DNA of 64,000 nt. Source: Blastomussa wellsi. Its lineage: Eukaryota > Cnidaria > Anthozoa > Scleractinia > Plerogyridae. The notes under the pieces are model-generated. The model was not told where the DNA came from, did no database searches, and saw nothing but the letters and a program-made list of their open reading frames with translations. This document shows, in pieces, positions 1-10,660 of the stretch (the stretch's first letter is position 1; every line of letters begins with the position of its first letter). A program made the translations under genes and the position numbers. The stretch lies in assembly GCA_947652115.1 (NCBI GenBank), contig OX393562.1, forward strand, positions 13,995,957 to 14,059,956, read 5' to 3'.

Positions 1-1937
1 GTGTTATTTTATTTTGAAACTTGTCACAACCAATGGTTAAAATTCTCGTATTGTTAAATACGTTTTACAATTCCTGATTCCAGTCCTGACGCCATCTTCA
101 CGTATAATCAAATTCCCTTCCAATTGGAAATTCTTACTTCTTTCTGCAAATTTCACTTTCGTAACTGAACAACAAACTGAGTCTGATTTAAAGTTCGAAC
201 TGGAATCTCCCCGACGACAAAGTGAATTGAATCTTTTAGTATAGGACAATTCGAATGGCCGTTTTCAGTTTAGAGTTTCTAATTTGTGTTTTCGTACGCA
301 GCTATTTGAACCAACTTCTACATCTACCATACTCAGTTCAAAATTCGAAAAACCGTCATCCTACCGTTAATAAGTTTCTTCCAGCAAATACCCTTCTACT
401 TCTTCCTCGTAATTGGGGTAAAATTTCCCTCACGGCAATTCCCTACACAATGCTTCCTTGTTTATCATGGAAATATATTTTTAGAAATACCAGTTTCCTG
501 CTTATAGGCATCCAGAAGTCCCCTTAGCTAGCACCTATTCGCCTCACCTGGTATACTAGTTAAGGTTTCCTCGCCACATTTGAAGTCTGAATCCATGAAT
601 TTCTTTCCCGAACGAGTCCGCTCAATTGATCAAAACACCCAGACGCAAACCGTTTTCATTCAATCAACATGTAAAAAGACGAAACTAAAGCCAGCCATTT
701 CTAAATTCCTTCTTGTGACAATGCTGAACTTGGGGAAATCCCATGGTGGTATCTTTTTGAAACAAAATGATGCTTGTTACACCTTCATAAAATATTTCCA
801 ACATCACGAAAACTGTTTTCTTCCTCCAGCATTGTGAAATTAGCAGGTGCTTCAAGTTTCTTTGAAAAATGTTTCCGAGAAAAATTGTGTATTCAAATTA
901 TTCCCATTGTATATTGTACGTTCGATCTGCCATGGTAACGGAACTAAGCTAGCACGCTCGTAAACTCCCGCGATGAAAACCGATCGTTTCTGTTCTTAGT
1001 GGCGAGTATAAGAAATTTAAAGGCCGTTGATTTATTTTGCTCCAGTATAAGTCAAACTGTTACAATCATCGATTTAGAATAAATTTTATGACGTATTGCA
1101 GTAAAACAGATAGTGTCAAAGTAGGAATTAGTTCATTCCATGCCGAAGAAAAACTGTGGATCTTCTTCGTATTTTCCCTCTCTTCAAAAACCACTGTCAT
1201 AATTAGTGAAAGCAGATCAAATGATTTGAACAAAATCTGAAAAGCAATACCGTTTTTTATGTGCTGATGAAATACTGTGTTGGGAGTCTAGGGACAATAA
1301 AATAATATATATGACCCGGTTAGTATCGTAGGGAAATATTGATTTTCAATTTTTATCGTGCCACGAATCATGAATACCGCTAAATCAACGGCTAGGAGTA
1401 TTAAAGAATTAATTAAGGATAAAATATTCCATTTAAACCCCGTGACAACTTCTCCTGCATAATTTTAAAATGCGCATTCATTTTTCTTTCGAATTTTAGT
1501 TTTACTTTTATTACGTTTTCTTTATTGCCGTTTACTTCTTGATCTACTTTTTGTATAACAAACTTTTGGAACTATAGCTTTTTTCTTCACGAATGTTTCA
1601 CCGAGTCAGTGGCTAGATTTACAGTGATACCAACAGAAGAAAGCATTTTCTATAAATATGTTTTTGCTAAGATGACAGTTATACTATTAAAACGGACATA
1701 CCTTTGCGCATGTAATAGCAGCTGTAACGGAAATGAATTAAGGGGAAAAGGGACTATCTGAGATTTATAAAAAGAAGGTATTACTAAATGTGAAAAATGA
1801 GTCATATTCTTCCCTTTAAAAAAATGGAAAATTCTTCCAGTTAGTTCATTTTTACTAGTTTCCAAATAAAGATACAGAGCTTTTGGAAGCATTGTTCCAA
1901 TTTCCTGAAGAAAACGAAACAACTGAGCTCCGTCAAC
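1..1937. other. AT-rich flank with no supported gene
   Basis: I see no exon, transposon end or RNA gene here. The open frames near 255-527 and 580-837 have low-complexity, non-conserved translations and no splice or homology support. The last 80 bases hold the proximal promoter and 5' UTR of gene A. An AAATAAAG stretch near 1865 is the only TATA-like sequence about 75 bases upstream of its ATG. Confidence 0.5.
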
Positions 1938-4792
1938 ATGAAAGGTATGAACTATTTCTAAAATCTTTCCTTACCTCTCCTTTAAAGCTTTCTTCCCTTT
2001 TAAATAATAAGAGTTTACCATGCCAAAATTCAATGTAAGCTAGTTAAATTTCTGCAAGATTCCAAATATTAAATCGAAACATTAAATTTTTAATTTAATG
2101 TTTTTAGTTTATTCTTAACGACTTTCTTTCTATTTTTAATCACCCTATCGCTTCTTCCACGTTGTGCTTTTAGTAACTTTTAAAAAGAATGGCCTCTTAG
2201 CGCAGATTTAAAATGGACGATATGTAACACTTTAATCATGGTTTTCTTTCATCTTGACAGTCATTTCAGCGATCGGTTTTGTTGCCTGTTGTATACTGGC
2301 GGTGACGACTTGTCTTCCTACTAAACGATCTTCACATTCTTGGCCGTGCCAAAGGGATAAAGATGTTCGTGCGTTACTATCAGACGCGTTGAGTACGTCT
2401 CTAACCCTTGCAGGAAAAATCTCTGTCCTCAGCAACACCATGGTAAATTAAGCCATCGTTTTATTAAATTACTACTTTGCCAATTAGCTAAGAATTGTTT
2501 GCGCCTCATTTAATTTTTGGGGAATCTTTTTTTCTGATTAAATGTTTTATGGGTGTCTGGATATGTTACAAGTTGGGACGTTTGTCTGTTGTCATTATAT
2601 CGAAAAAAACTATCGAATACTAAATTGCCTTAAAGCAAGTTAGATTGGATCACAGAAACTTCACTCTTTGATTTTACAGGACAGAAAATGGCCAACAGAC
2701 CCCAACAAAGAAAGCAACGTGGATTTTTTCGTACAAATTCGAAAGTTCAACAAAACCACAAGTAAGGTAAATAAAAAATTAATGACACGCTGTTTCGCGA
2801 TTTGTTCAATCACTGGCTCCTGTTCCAACAGACTATAATAAACAGTGCTTCGGGGCAAATCCCACAGAGTGGTTACATTGTTTATTAGGTTTGATTACCA
2901 AAATACTAATTTAAAAATGTTGTTTTTCAAAAGAAAGCGCATAGCGCAATGACATATTTGGAGGAGACGGGGAATTCTACAAAATGCGCCCACTTAAAAT
3001 GCTGCTGTGATCAAATTTTTACACCTTGCTTTTTGAAGGGAATCATGCAGTGCTTCATGTCAGATTAAATATGCCGTTTTCTGTTTTCAAATATCTGCAG
3101 TACTTCCCGAGATAAAAAAATTGGTAAAATGTGCAAATTAGGAGACTTATGACGTCATCTATGCAACCCAATTTTATATCAAGTAAATAAATTCTCTACT
3201 TGCACAAATCCCATAATACACCTCTTTTACCCCCCAAAATTTTGCATAATCATTGTTTGCAATTTCTCCTGGGGCATGAAGATGTTCCAAGGGAAATCTA
3301 AAGCAATGCCTATGCAAATTTTTGGGGGGTAGAAGCGGTGTATTATGGTATTGTGCAAGTAGAGAATAGGGCTATTTCGGTCAGTTTTCTACAGAGACAA
3401 TTGAAACTTGTCACACAAATAGTTCTTGAGGCAACACACCTATAGTTATAACTAAATCCTGTTTCCATGGCAACCCACTCTTTTCCAGTCCCCTCGAATC
3501 TGTTTTCATTATTTGAGTGATTTTTAGCCCAGACAAATTAGACCAGGCCAAAGAACGTACCTAACACATAAATATGCTTGTGAAATCATGTAGATCTGGA
3601 ATCATCGAGAAATATCAAAATTGACGGCCAAAAATGATACAAACTGGGTGTAATATGTTTTCTTCATATATTTGATTCAAATTTGGTTGAGTCTATGACG
3701 TCATCACTTAGCTAATTTGAATATTTTAAAAACTTGAATATCAAAAAGTAAGAGGCATTTTTTTCTCATGCAGACTACTTTCTAAAAAATGGCTTTGATT
3801 GGAGCCATGCAAATTTCATCATAGCAGCACTTGAAATAACACCTTAAACTCACCGAAACACCAAAGAGAAATTATAACAAACAATTATAACAAAACAATT
3901 ATGATGTCTGCTTATAAATTTGAACATTTAGGCTGATGTTTTCAAGTTGCACCTTTTGAAAGTAGCTCTAAATCTGCAAAATAAATAACACAGGTTTCTT
4001 TGTCATTGAAATCATGAAAAATCTTCCCTTTATTTCAGCCTGAACAGATTCTCAGAGCCAACTGTCGTATTTTGAGAGCTTTCATCTCGTTGGTGAATAA
4101 TTCCACGAAACAGCTGCAACGTTTTCAAGTTGCTGAAGAACTGGTTATTAGTAAACTGGTGGATCTAAAATTACAAACAAGGACGATTGTCACGTATTTG
4201 AAAAGACTGGTGACAGTCATAAAATCGGTAAGCATCTACTAAACAAGTTATCGAACTTTTCCTGTAGGTCGCATGGTGAACAGAAATAAAAAATAACTAC
4301 AAATGACGATACAAATTCGCCACTGAATAAATTGTTTATTTAGAAGCAAATTTTGTGGGTAGTCTACCCATGTTGTTAAATCACTTTTTTGCACAATGTT
4401 CTTTAAAACATAATCAATAAAAATATGAGATTTGGGAAATTACAAAAATAGTTCTCTTTAAACCTTTAACACAACGCTTAGCTACTCATGAAAGGAAATC
4501 ATGACATCTGCTCAAACGATTATAAATATATGACTTCAGCTTCTCACTCAGTATCGTTGACATGTTTTCTTTTTTATCTCATTCAATTCAACAGAAAAGG
4601 CAAGGAAAAAGAAGCACTGCACCACAAAACAACCAACGGAAAGGCATCAACAAGCCAGCTACTCGGTCTCACCAAACAGCAACAATAGAAGACGCGTCTT
4701 TTCAAACTAAACTCGTATTGGATGACTTTATTGCAAATGTTCTGATCCTGGCTACCGATTTGGCAAAAATCAAACGTCTCACTTGCAATTAA
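1938..4792 (+). CDS. Gene A: secreted four-helix cytokine-like protein (5 exons)
   Basis: Coding exons are 1938-1944, 2261-2442, 2680-2766, 4039-4227 and 4595-4792, all with GT/AG borders. The sum is 663 bases, 220 residues. Intron phases are 1-0-0-0. Residues 1-20 are a hydrophobic signal peptide (MKVISAIGFVACCILAVTTC). A predicted helix A follows at 33-62 after C32 (WPCQRD). The 29-residue third exon ends in an NKT glycosylation sequon (N87). Exon 4 (93-155) reads as two amphipathic helices, with C101 and sequons at N112/N113. Exon 5 has a basic, proline-containing linker and a last helix ending in C219-N220. C32 and C219 are placed to join helix A to the C terminus, as in erythropoietin. 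It is closest to gene B: 30 of 63 residues of exon 4 are identical by eye. The exon model is seen directly. A cytokine or growth-factor ligand role is inferred from architecture only. It could instead be a lineage-specific secreted helical protein of another kind. Confidence 0.85.
3191..3367. mobile_element. Short terminal-inverted-repeat element in intron 3 of gene A
   Basis: The ends ATTCTCTACTTGCACAA and TTGTGCAAGTAGAGAAT are inverted copies. The homology continues inward through CCATAATACACC and a CCCCCCAAAA/TTTTGGGGGG block. The whole is about 177 bases with no coding capacity, a typical MITE. I could not fix its superfamily because the target duplication is ambiguous. Confidence 0.7.
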
Positions 4793-4898
4793 ACTAGACC
4801 GTCTTTGTATTAAGCAACAGTTTGAAAAACCAGTACAATGATTTTGAGAACCAGTGATTTAAGCTTAGAAAGGCGAGATTTTAAACGTACCGCTAACT

Positions 4899-4950
4899 CT
4901 GTACTTCCAATGGGAGATGTTATATCGTTATATTACATTAATATACATGG
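4899..4950 (+). promoter_or_regulatory. Conserved 3' UTR block shared by genes A and B
   Basis: About 50 bases, from CTGTACTTCC through TCGTTATATTACA to TAATAT, recur nearly unchanged 50-100 bases after the stop codon of gene B (16313-16360). It lies 107 bases past the gene A stop and is noncoding, so it marks a shared duplicated 3' UTR that may be under constraint. Confidence 0.55.
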
Positions 4951-5046
4951 AATAATGATAAATCAATGTAAACTGCATATTAAAAACTATTTTCAGTATG
5001 ACCAGCACTTTAGTAAGTAGCATAATGTAAGGGATGAATTGCATGT

Positions 5047-5052
5047 AATAAA
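5047..5052 (+). promoter_or_regulatory. Candidate polyadenylation signal, gene A
   Basis: This is the first AATAAA downstream of the gene A stop codon (255 bases after it) and lies beyond the conserved 3' UTR block. No transcript evidence is available. Confidence 0.45.
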
Positions 5053-6496
5053 ATGTGTTGATATGGTTAAAGTAAAAACAAAATTTTAATTGTAAATATC
5101 CAGTCTCTTCCCATCTTTGTTGGTAGAAAAAGATTAATCTAACAATCCGCTCTATAGCTAAAGACTTCGTGCTCCTTGTATAGAATTGTGCTTGAAATAA
5201 GTTAATTCATTTCTTTTAATTATAAACGAATTAATAAACCACAGTAGGCTACCATTCCAAATTTAATTACAGTTCTCATAGAGGTTTTAGCTCCTGACTT
5301 CGAAGTGGATAACTTTCATCAAGAAGAGCGGTTCTTTGGTTTCTGTTACGTCTAATAAAGGTTCATATTCGGAACTGTTAATTTTTCATCAGTTAATGGC
5401 GTTTTTAACGTGAAGTCTGACCGTTAAGTTATTCATGCAAATCATGATTGAGATTTATGCATCTTCGAATTCTTGGAAAGGCTGCCCGGTGTGTTTTCTG
5501 TCTGGAATCCATATTTAAGAGTTTGCAAAGCTGGTTCAGCACGATCTTGTTCTAATTTTAGTGGAAAAAAATAGTTTTGACTCACCTACTTAGTTGTACT
5601 TTATACCATCGCAGTGTAAAAGCAGACACACCCTGATGAAGGAAGGCCGTGCCTTCCGAAATATTGGAATTTAATATATTTCCTACACTGTTCAGTCAGC
5701 CTTGCGTTTTATCTTCATAAAATCCTGTTATCATTCGGTTCATGTGCACTACCGTTCAATAGTGATTTTTACTCTCAGTAATCATCTGTTCATGCGTAGT
5801 TTTGTCCACTTCCAAGAGTTATGTCAGCTTGTTTTCCAGAGTTGTGAGAGCACCTGAACTAGTTGATTTGTCTAGTAAGCCCGATAAACAGCCAAAATGC
5901 AAAGAAGGAAAACAAAATTTGGGAAATATCTGGAAGAAGGAAAGACGGGTGAAGAGCAGCTGGTATTATCGAATGCAAAGTAATGGTTTCGTCTGAAGTA
6001 AAGCCACTCTGTTGAAGGTTCCCGAAGGTAACATTTCGTGCAAAACAAATTCAATGATAGAATGATAAAATAACTAATGCACTCGGTTTTCGCAAAATAT
6101 CATGATTTATCAGTTTCTTGCAGATGAATTATTTGCCGAAGGCTGAAGCAAATGATTCATCTGCTAGCCACTGACAAATCGCGATTTCGCTCAACCTCGT
6201 CCAATTATTGTTAACTCAGGGGGTAAAATAGTCGTACAATAAATCTCTTTTTAACCAAACTTTCTCGAAAGAGTACCTGTAAATGTACAGTCAAGACTGA
6301 GGGCTGATATTCTCTGAGACAACTGCTCTTGCGCTTGGCGGATTTCCTCCTCCTTGAACCTCCTTGAATGAAATCTCGTTCATAGGAAGCCCTAATCTTC
6401 AACTCCACAGATGGGCTTTATTTGCTTCTCCCGTTTAATTTGTACAAGCATCGAAAAGTGTCTTTTGCAACAACTATGAAACTGATTTTCGTTTGG
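5053..6496. other. Intergenic; retroelement-tail-like segment near 5630-5720
   Basis: No gene is supported. The stretch near 5632-5690 has a CTGATGAA core, a 7-bp GGAAGGC/GCCTTCC stem and a GAAATATT segment, which resembles tails of Penelope-like retroelements and a degraded hammerhead core. The open frames at 5802-5996 and 6211-6408 have no recognisable content. Confidence 0.4.
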
Positions 6497-6499
6497 TTA

Positions 6500-8856
6500 G
6501 GGACCGGTCATTATTTATCGCCTGGGGGGGGGGGGGGGTCGGAGTATTTTTGTTGTCACATCGGAGCATTTACCTGATCCCCCCGTAGAGTATCTAGTTT
6601 TTTAAAGATCCCCCCTTATTGGTAGTGGAAAGTTTCATGATCCCCCCCCCTGGCAACTGTTTTCTCTACAAGTTCCATTTCTTTATAACGCCGCGTTAAT
6701 TTTCTTCATCAGTTTGAAATTAAAAAACACACCTTTCGCATTATTTATTTTATTAGAAAGTATTTTTCCTTCACTTTGCGATAATTTAAATCGCGTCAAT
6801 TTCTAGTAAGTCCACTGGTTGATAGTCTGCATTTGACGCACGCACGAGGGAGCCCCCACATTTTTTTTTCCGCTCGCTTCGCTTGCGTCACGTTCTACAT
6901 TTCCGTTTTAATTTAATTTTATTATTTGTAAGCATAGTTAAATATTTAACACTGTTATTTACCTCTGATCTGCAAATTATAGGGTTGTCTTTCAGATGCC
7001 GGGAATAACCCTATCTAAATTATAGTGAACACAAATACCAGGATTTGCAGTCTTTAATAAATACAAAGAATTAATGTACGCGTCGTTTCGATGTTTCAAT
7101 GTTAATGGACCAGTATCACGAAGAAATTGCCGCGTTTTCCTTCATGATGATTTTAGTAACATCGAAACTTCAGACAACATTTACTAGCTTTTATATTTTT
7201 ACGAAGACTGCAAAGCCATCATTTATTTACCTGGTCATTGTCGATATCTGATACAAGCCGCTCAGTTCTCGCCCTCGCTTCGCTTTTCATTATGGCATCG
7301 TTTATGGGTACTTCCATCACTTAAATCCAAGCTGATCACCATTATCGTCCAGATTGCTAAGCTTTTCTGTCATATCTTCCATTCTTGCTCAATTACAATG
7401 TCTGAAGTCCAACTGTCGGGAAATCTTCTCAGCGCGCTTATTAAATAATGCTTTGTTGTTGTGACGTACTATTAACTAACATCGTTGTGACATATTAACT
7501 TTAACTTTATCTTTTACATGTTAACATATAAAACCTACCTTTAGCCGAAACGTGGGCACAGAACTCGTTTAATTGCGCTGATTTGCTTTCATTATTTTTT
7601 CAATGGATAAAGAAATTGACTTTCTTTTAACAAAAGCTGACTTGAGCAATTACACAGACAATTTTAAACAAATTGGTGTTGCAAAGGTCGAGCATTTCCT
7701 GGACGTTGATGACGAAACTCTTGAGCGAGACATTGGACTAACGAAGATACAAACTCGCCGTCTGAGGCGTTTCTTCGCTCAGATACAAGGCGAAGGCCGT
7801 TTGCAAGTGATGAGCTCAAATATTTCCAGGAAGCTCAAGAGCGATTGAAGGCCTTACACCAAGAGCTGCATAAAGCCTCCAATGCGCTCACGACCACCCT
7901 CATGAGCTTGAAGAGAAAGTTCCCATCTCCCATGGGGAACAACGGCCTATCCCGAAGAAAAAAAGAAAACAAGAGAAAAGTGAAAAAATCAAGGAGAAAA
8001 GGTTACGTCAGCGAGCAGCAATTCTCCTAGAAAAACTTACCTCAAAAGAGGTAGCTAAAGAGGTTTTCGATTCACTCGAAAAGAATACTTACAAATGTGT
8101 CTCAAGTATTAATGCAGGATTCACTGCGAGATTTGTCAAGCGTCTCCACCTGGATCCTCTGCTATGGCTTTTGGAAAGAGGCGTGTTTGAAACAGAGCTG
8201 GCACGCAATTTGAAAGTGGTAGTGGCCAGAATGAACGAAGAGAATAGCAGTAATGGTGCTGAAAGAGGGTCAAGTTCGGGCGAGGATTCCGATGAATCTG
8301 ACGTGGAGACTGTGCAAGAGCCAGTGGAGAGGGCTGCCGAAGATTCTGACACGGAAGCGGAACAAGATACATTCTCACCAAAATAAACACTTTTTTATTT
8401 GTTGTTTTCATTCGGCCGCGTATTAAAATAATGAACGTTTATGATTTTAGATTACGATTCTCTATAAAACAAACTGAAACGTCATGAAACAATTTTGAGC
8501 AATTGTAAGTATTCCATTCTCAAAATCTTGATTACCTTTCTAATTTCAATAGATCGTGCCTGATTAACAACGTGTATGTTAGACTAGGATAGTGATACTT
8601 TTTTTAAAAATTTGGAGGGTCTGTAAAAGGGTTTGGGTTTTGTGTCTGGGCTAGAATAAAGTTTATATAATACAAAATACAACTGAACGTGGTCTTGAAT
8701 ATATGGTTGGGGGTTTAGAGTCCTAGCGGCAAATCCTGATCCCCCCCATTATGCTTGTCAATTACGGCTGATCCCCCCTAAAGGTCTTCAAAAAACCATG
8801 AGATCCCCCCCTAAATACTCCGACCCCCCCCCAGGCGATAAATAATGACCGGTCCC
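6500..8856. mobile_element. Harbinger-like DNA element, 2.36 kb, non-autonomous, carrying a SAM-domain gene relic
   Basis: Terminal inverted repeats of about 45 bases begin GGGACCGGTCATTATTTATC and run through CGCCT, a long G tract and TCGGAGTATTT at both ends. A TTA target duplication flanks it (6497-6499 and 8857-8859), as in PIF/Harbinger elements (TWA duplication). Just inside the ends, the motif GATCCCCCC occurs at least three times on each side, which suggests subterminal transposase-binding repeats. No transposase reading frame is visible. The only coding content is the frameshifted SAM-domain gene at 7603-8386, so the element must depend on a transposase supplied from elsewhere. The superfamily call rests on the duplication and end sequence only. 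Confidence 0.8.
7603..8386 (+). pseudogene. Intronless SAM-domain protein gene, frameshifted
   Basis: A TATAAAA box at 7527-7533 precedes the ATG. The first 62 residues (MDKEIDFLLTKADLSNYTDN onward) fit a sterile alpha motif: helix, DDETLERDIGLTKIQTRRL, and a final helix ending FFAQIQ. The reading then moves to a second frame near 7797 (SDELKYFQEAQERLKALHQ, coiled coil). It moves to a third near 7885, which holds a lysine-rich stretch (PKKKRKQEK, NLS-like), a helical segment (KEVAKEVFDSLEKN) and an acidic serine-rich tail ending TFSPK with AATAAA at the stop. Two frame breaks make it a relic in this copy. SAM domains mediate protein and sometimes RNA binding. The protein family as a whole is not one I can name. 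It lies inside the Harbinger-like element. Confidence 0.65.
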
Positions 8857-8859
8857 TTA

Positions 8860-10579
8860 GTTATGCATATTAATATTGAAACTTTTGCAATGATTTCAAT
8901 ATAGGACAAGGTGACATATCCTGATTGTTGCAAACACTTTCTAACTTTGGCCTATCTCGTACGTGTGAAATCCCGGGGCGTGAATCGTTCAGGCGCATTA
9001 AAGGATTAAAAAAACGCTATAATACTTTTTCATAAAAGGACCTGCAGCTCAATCCTGCTGGGCCTTTTCCTATGCAATAACCTTGAAATATGCGTTAATC
9101 CACCTTGGATACTCGATATTCCCAGAAGGGCTCTGAAGAGCGACAAAACACAGGAAGTTTGACATAACCATTTACAAGAACATTTAAAATTTCAGCCCAT
9201 ACAAATTTTGGGGAGAATCTCAGCCTCAATGTTTTGGTAAAAAATGGTTCTTATAAAAGAAAAAGAGTGCATTTGTTGGCAAGCATCTTTAACTGGATTT
9301 TCAGTTAGGCGAAATATTGTTTTGAAGAAAAACTCCTTTGGTTACTTTATAAGGGCTTATGCCATTTTTAAAGAAAGAGGTCACGTTCTATAAATTATTT
9401 AAGAAATATCACAGTGCAAATGAAGACGTTTAGTCAGTCAGGAGCCTGTTATGTCTCCAGAGTTTGTATTATTATGTATACAACACAAAACGCACAAAAA
9501 TGAAATTTAAACGCTTAGAAATCTGTTTTAGCCTCTACAAGTGTATTTTTCTAGAAGTTTGAAACAACATTAAGCGTGCGATGGACTAGCATCCCATCCA
9601 GGGGATGGGGCTAGAAATACTCTGTCGCTTCATGCAAAGGAAACAGGGATAAGCTGATGGGCCACTAGGCTCGTATGCAGACTTTCACCTTTTCCTTTGC
9701 GTTCACATAACTTACTTTGTTTCGGTCGAAACGGGAGTAAAACACACTGTGAAAACACCATTTTTGCACTATCAAATCTGTTTTTTAAGATATGATCAAA
9801 TTTGAAATCCTTTTGGAATTTTTTGAAAATCACCGTTTTCTTGTTTAGGGAATAAGGGAATAGTGTTAGGAAGTGATTAAAATAAAAAAAAAATGAACTT
9901 AGTAGTAGTAACTCAATTATTAATAATGTACAAAAACAGTTGTACAAACAATTGCCGTACGTTCCTATAAATATAGATTTATTCAGCTCTCAAATTTCCT
10001 TAATGTGCTTTAAAAAGATTTATTCTATGAAGATAATTCTTTCAGCTTTGCAATAAAATGCGTTGTGACACTTCTTCCATTCCGACCTTTAGACCTTTCG
10101 TGAATTTGAAATTTTTTTGTACCTCTGTTGATAGAAGGTGGATAGTAAAAAGAGGAAACAGCGGATGATAACTCTTGAATTAGTAATTGAATTCAATGAT
10201 CATATAAAATAAATCCCCATTCGGAACGTTGTGGAACACAAGCGCGAATGAAGCGATTTTTGGAGGCACGGGCACAGAAGGCAAGCTTATTAAGAAATCT
10301 CTATCAAAGAACAATCGCGGACAAAAAGGATAAATCTATTCTGCCAATTTTGTTTATTTCTACTTGACCTATCACATTGAAAATATAGCAGCGTTCTGAA
10401 AGTCGTGCAGTAATTAGCGAAGACTTTACACTTATACAGACGGCTCGCATTTAGTTTATTCGCCGGGTGGTATGAATTTGCTATTTAGGATATGAACTAC
10501 TTTTAACCTTTGACAAAGTGTTTAAACTTCCTTACCTTGTGTAAAAATTAAACTGGGCTCAATGACTAAACTTTGCAAG
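8860..10579. other. Intergenic, no gene seen
   Basis: AT-rich DNA between the Harbinger-like element and gene B. The minus-strand frame at 9630-9947 is low complexity. I see no transposon ends, RNA gene or conserved exon. Confidence 0.4.
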
Positions 10580-10588
10580 TATAAAAAG
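10580..10588 (+). promoter_or_regulatory. TATA box of gene B
   Basis: TATAAAAAG lies 81 bases upstream of the initiating ATG at 10661, so a start site near 10610 would give a 5' UTR of about 50 bases. Genes C and D have TATA boxes at similar distances. Confidence 0.7.
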
Positions 10589-10660
10589 AGGATATCTCCT
10601 TTTGCGGAGACCAATCTAATCGGATTTTTCATCAAGACAGTTATTTTCGAGTTTCCAAAA

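Noticed and set aside
255..837. Two open frames with hydrophobic or Lys-rich translations upstream of gene A
   Set aside because: No homology, no splice partners, no similarity to the A-D exons; typical chance frames in AT-rich DNA.
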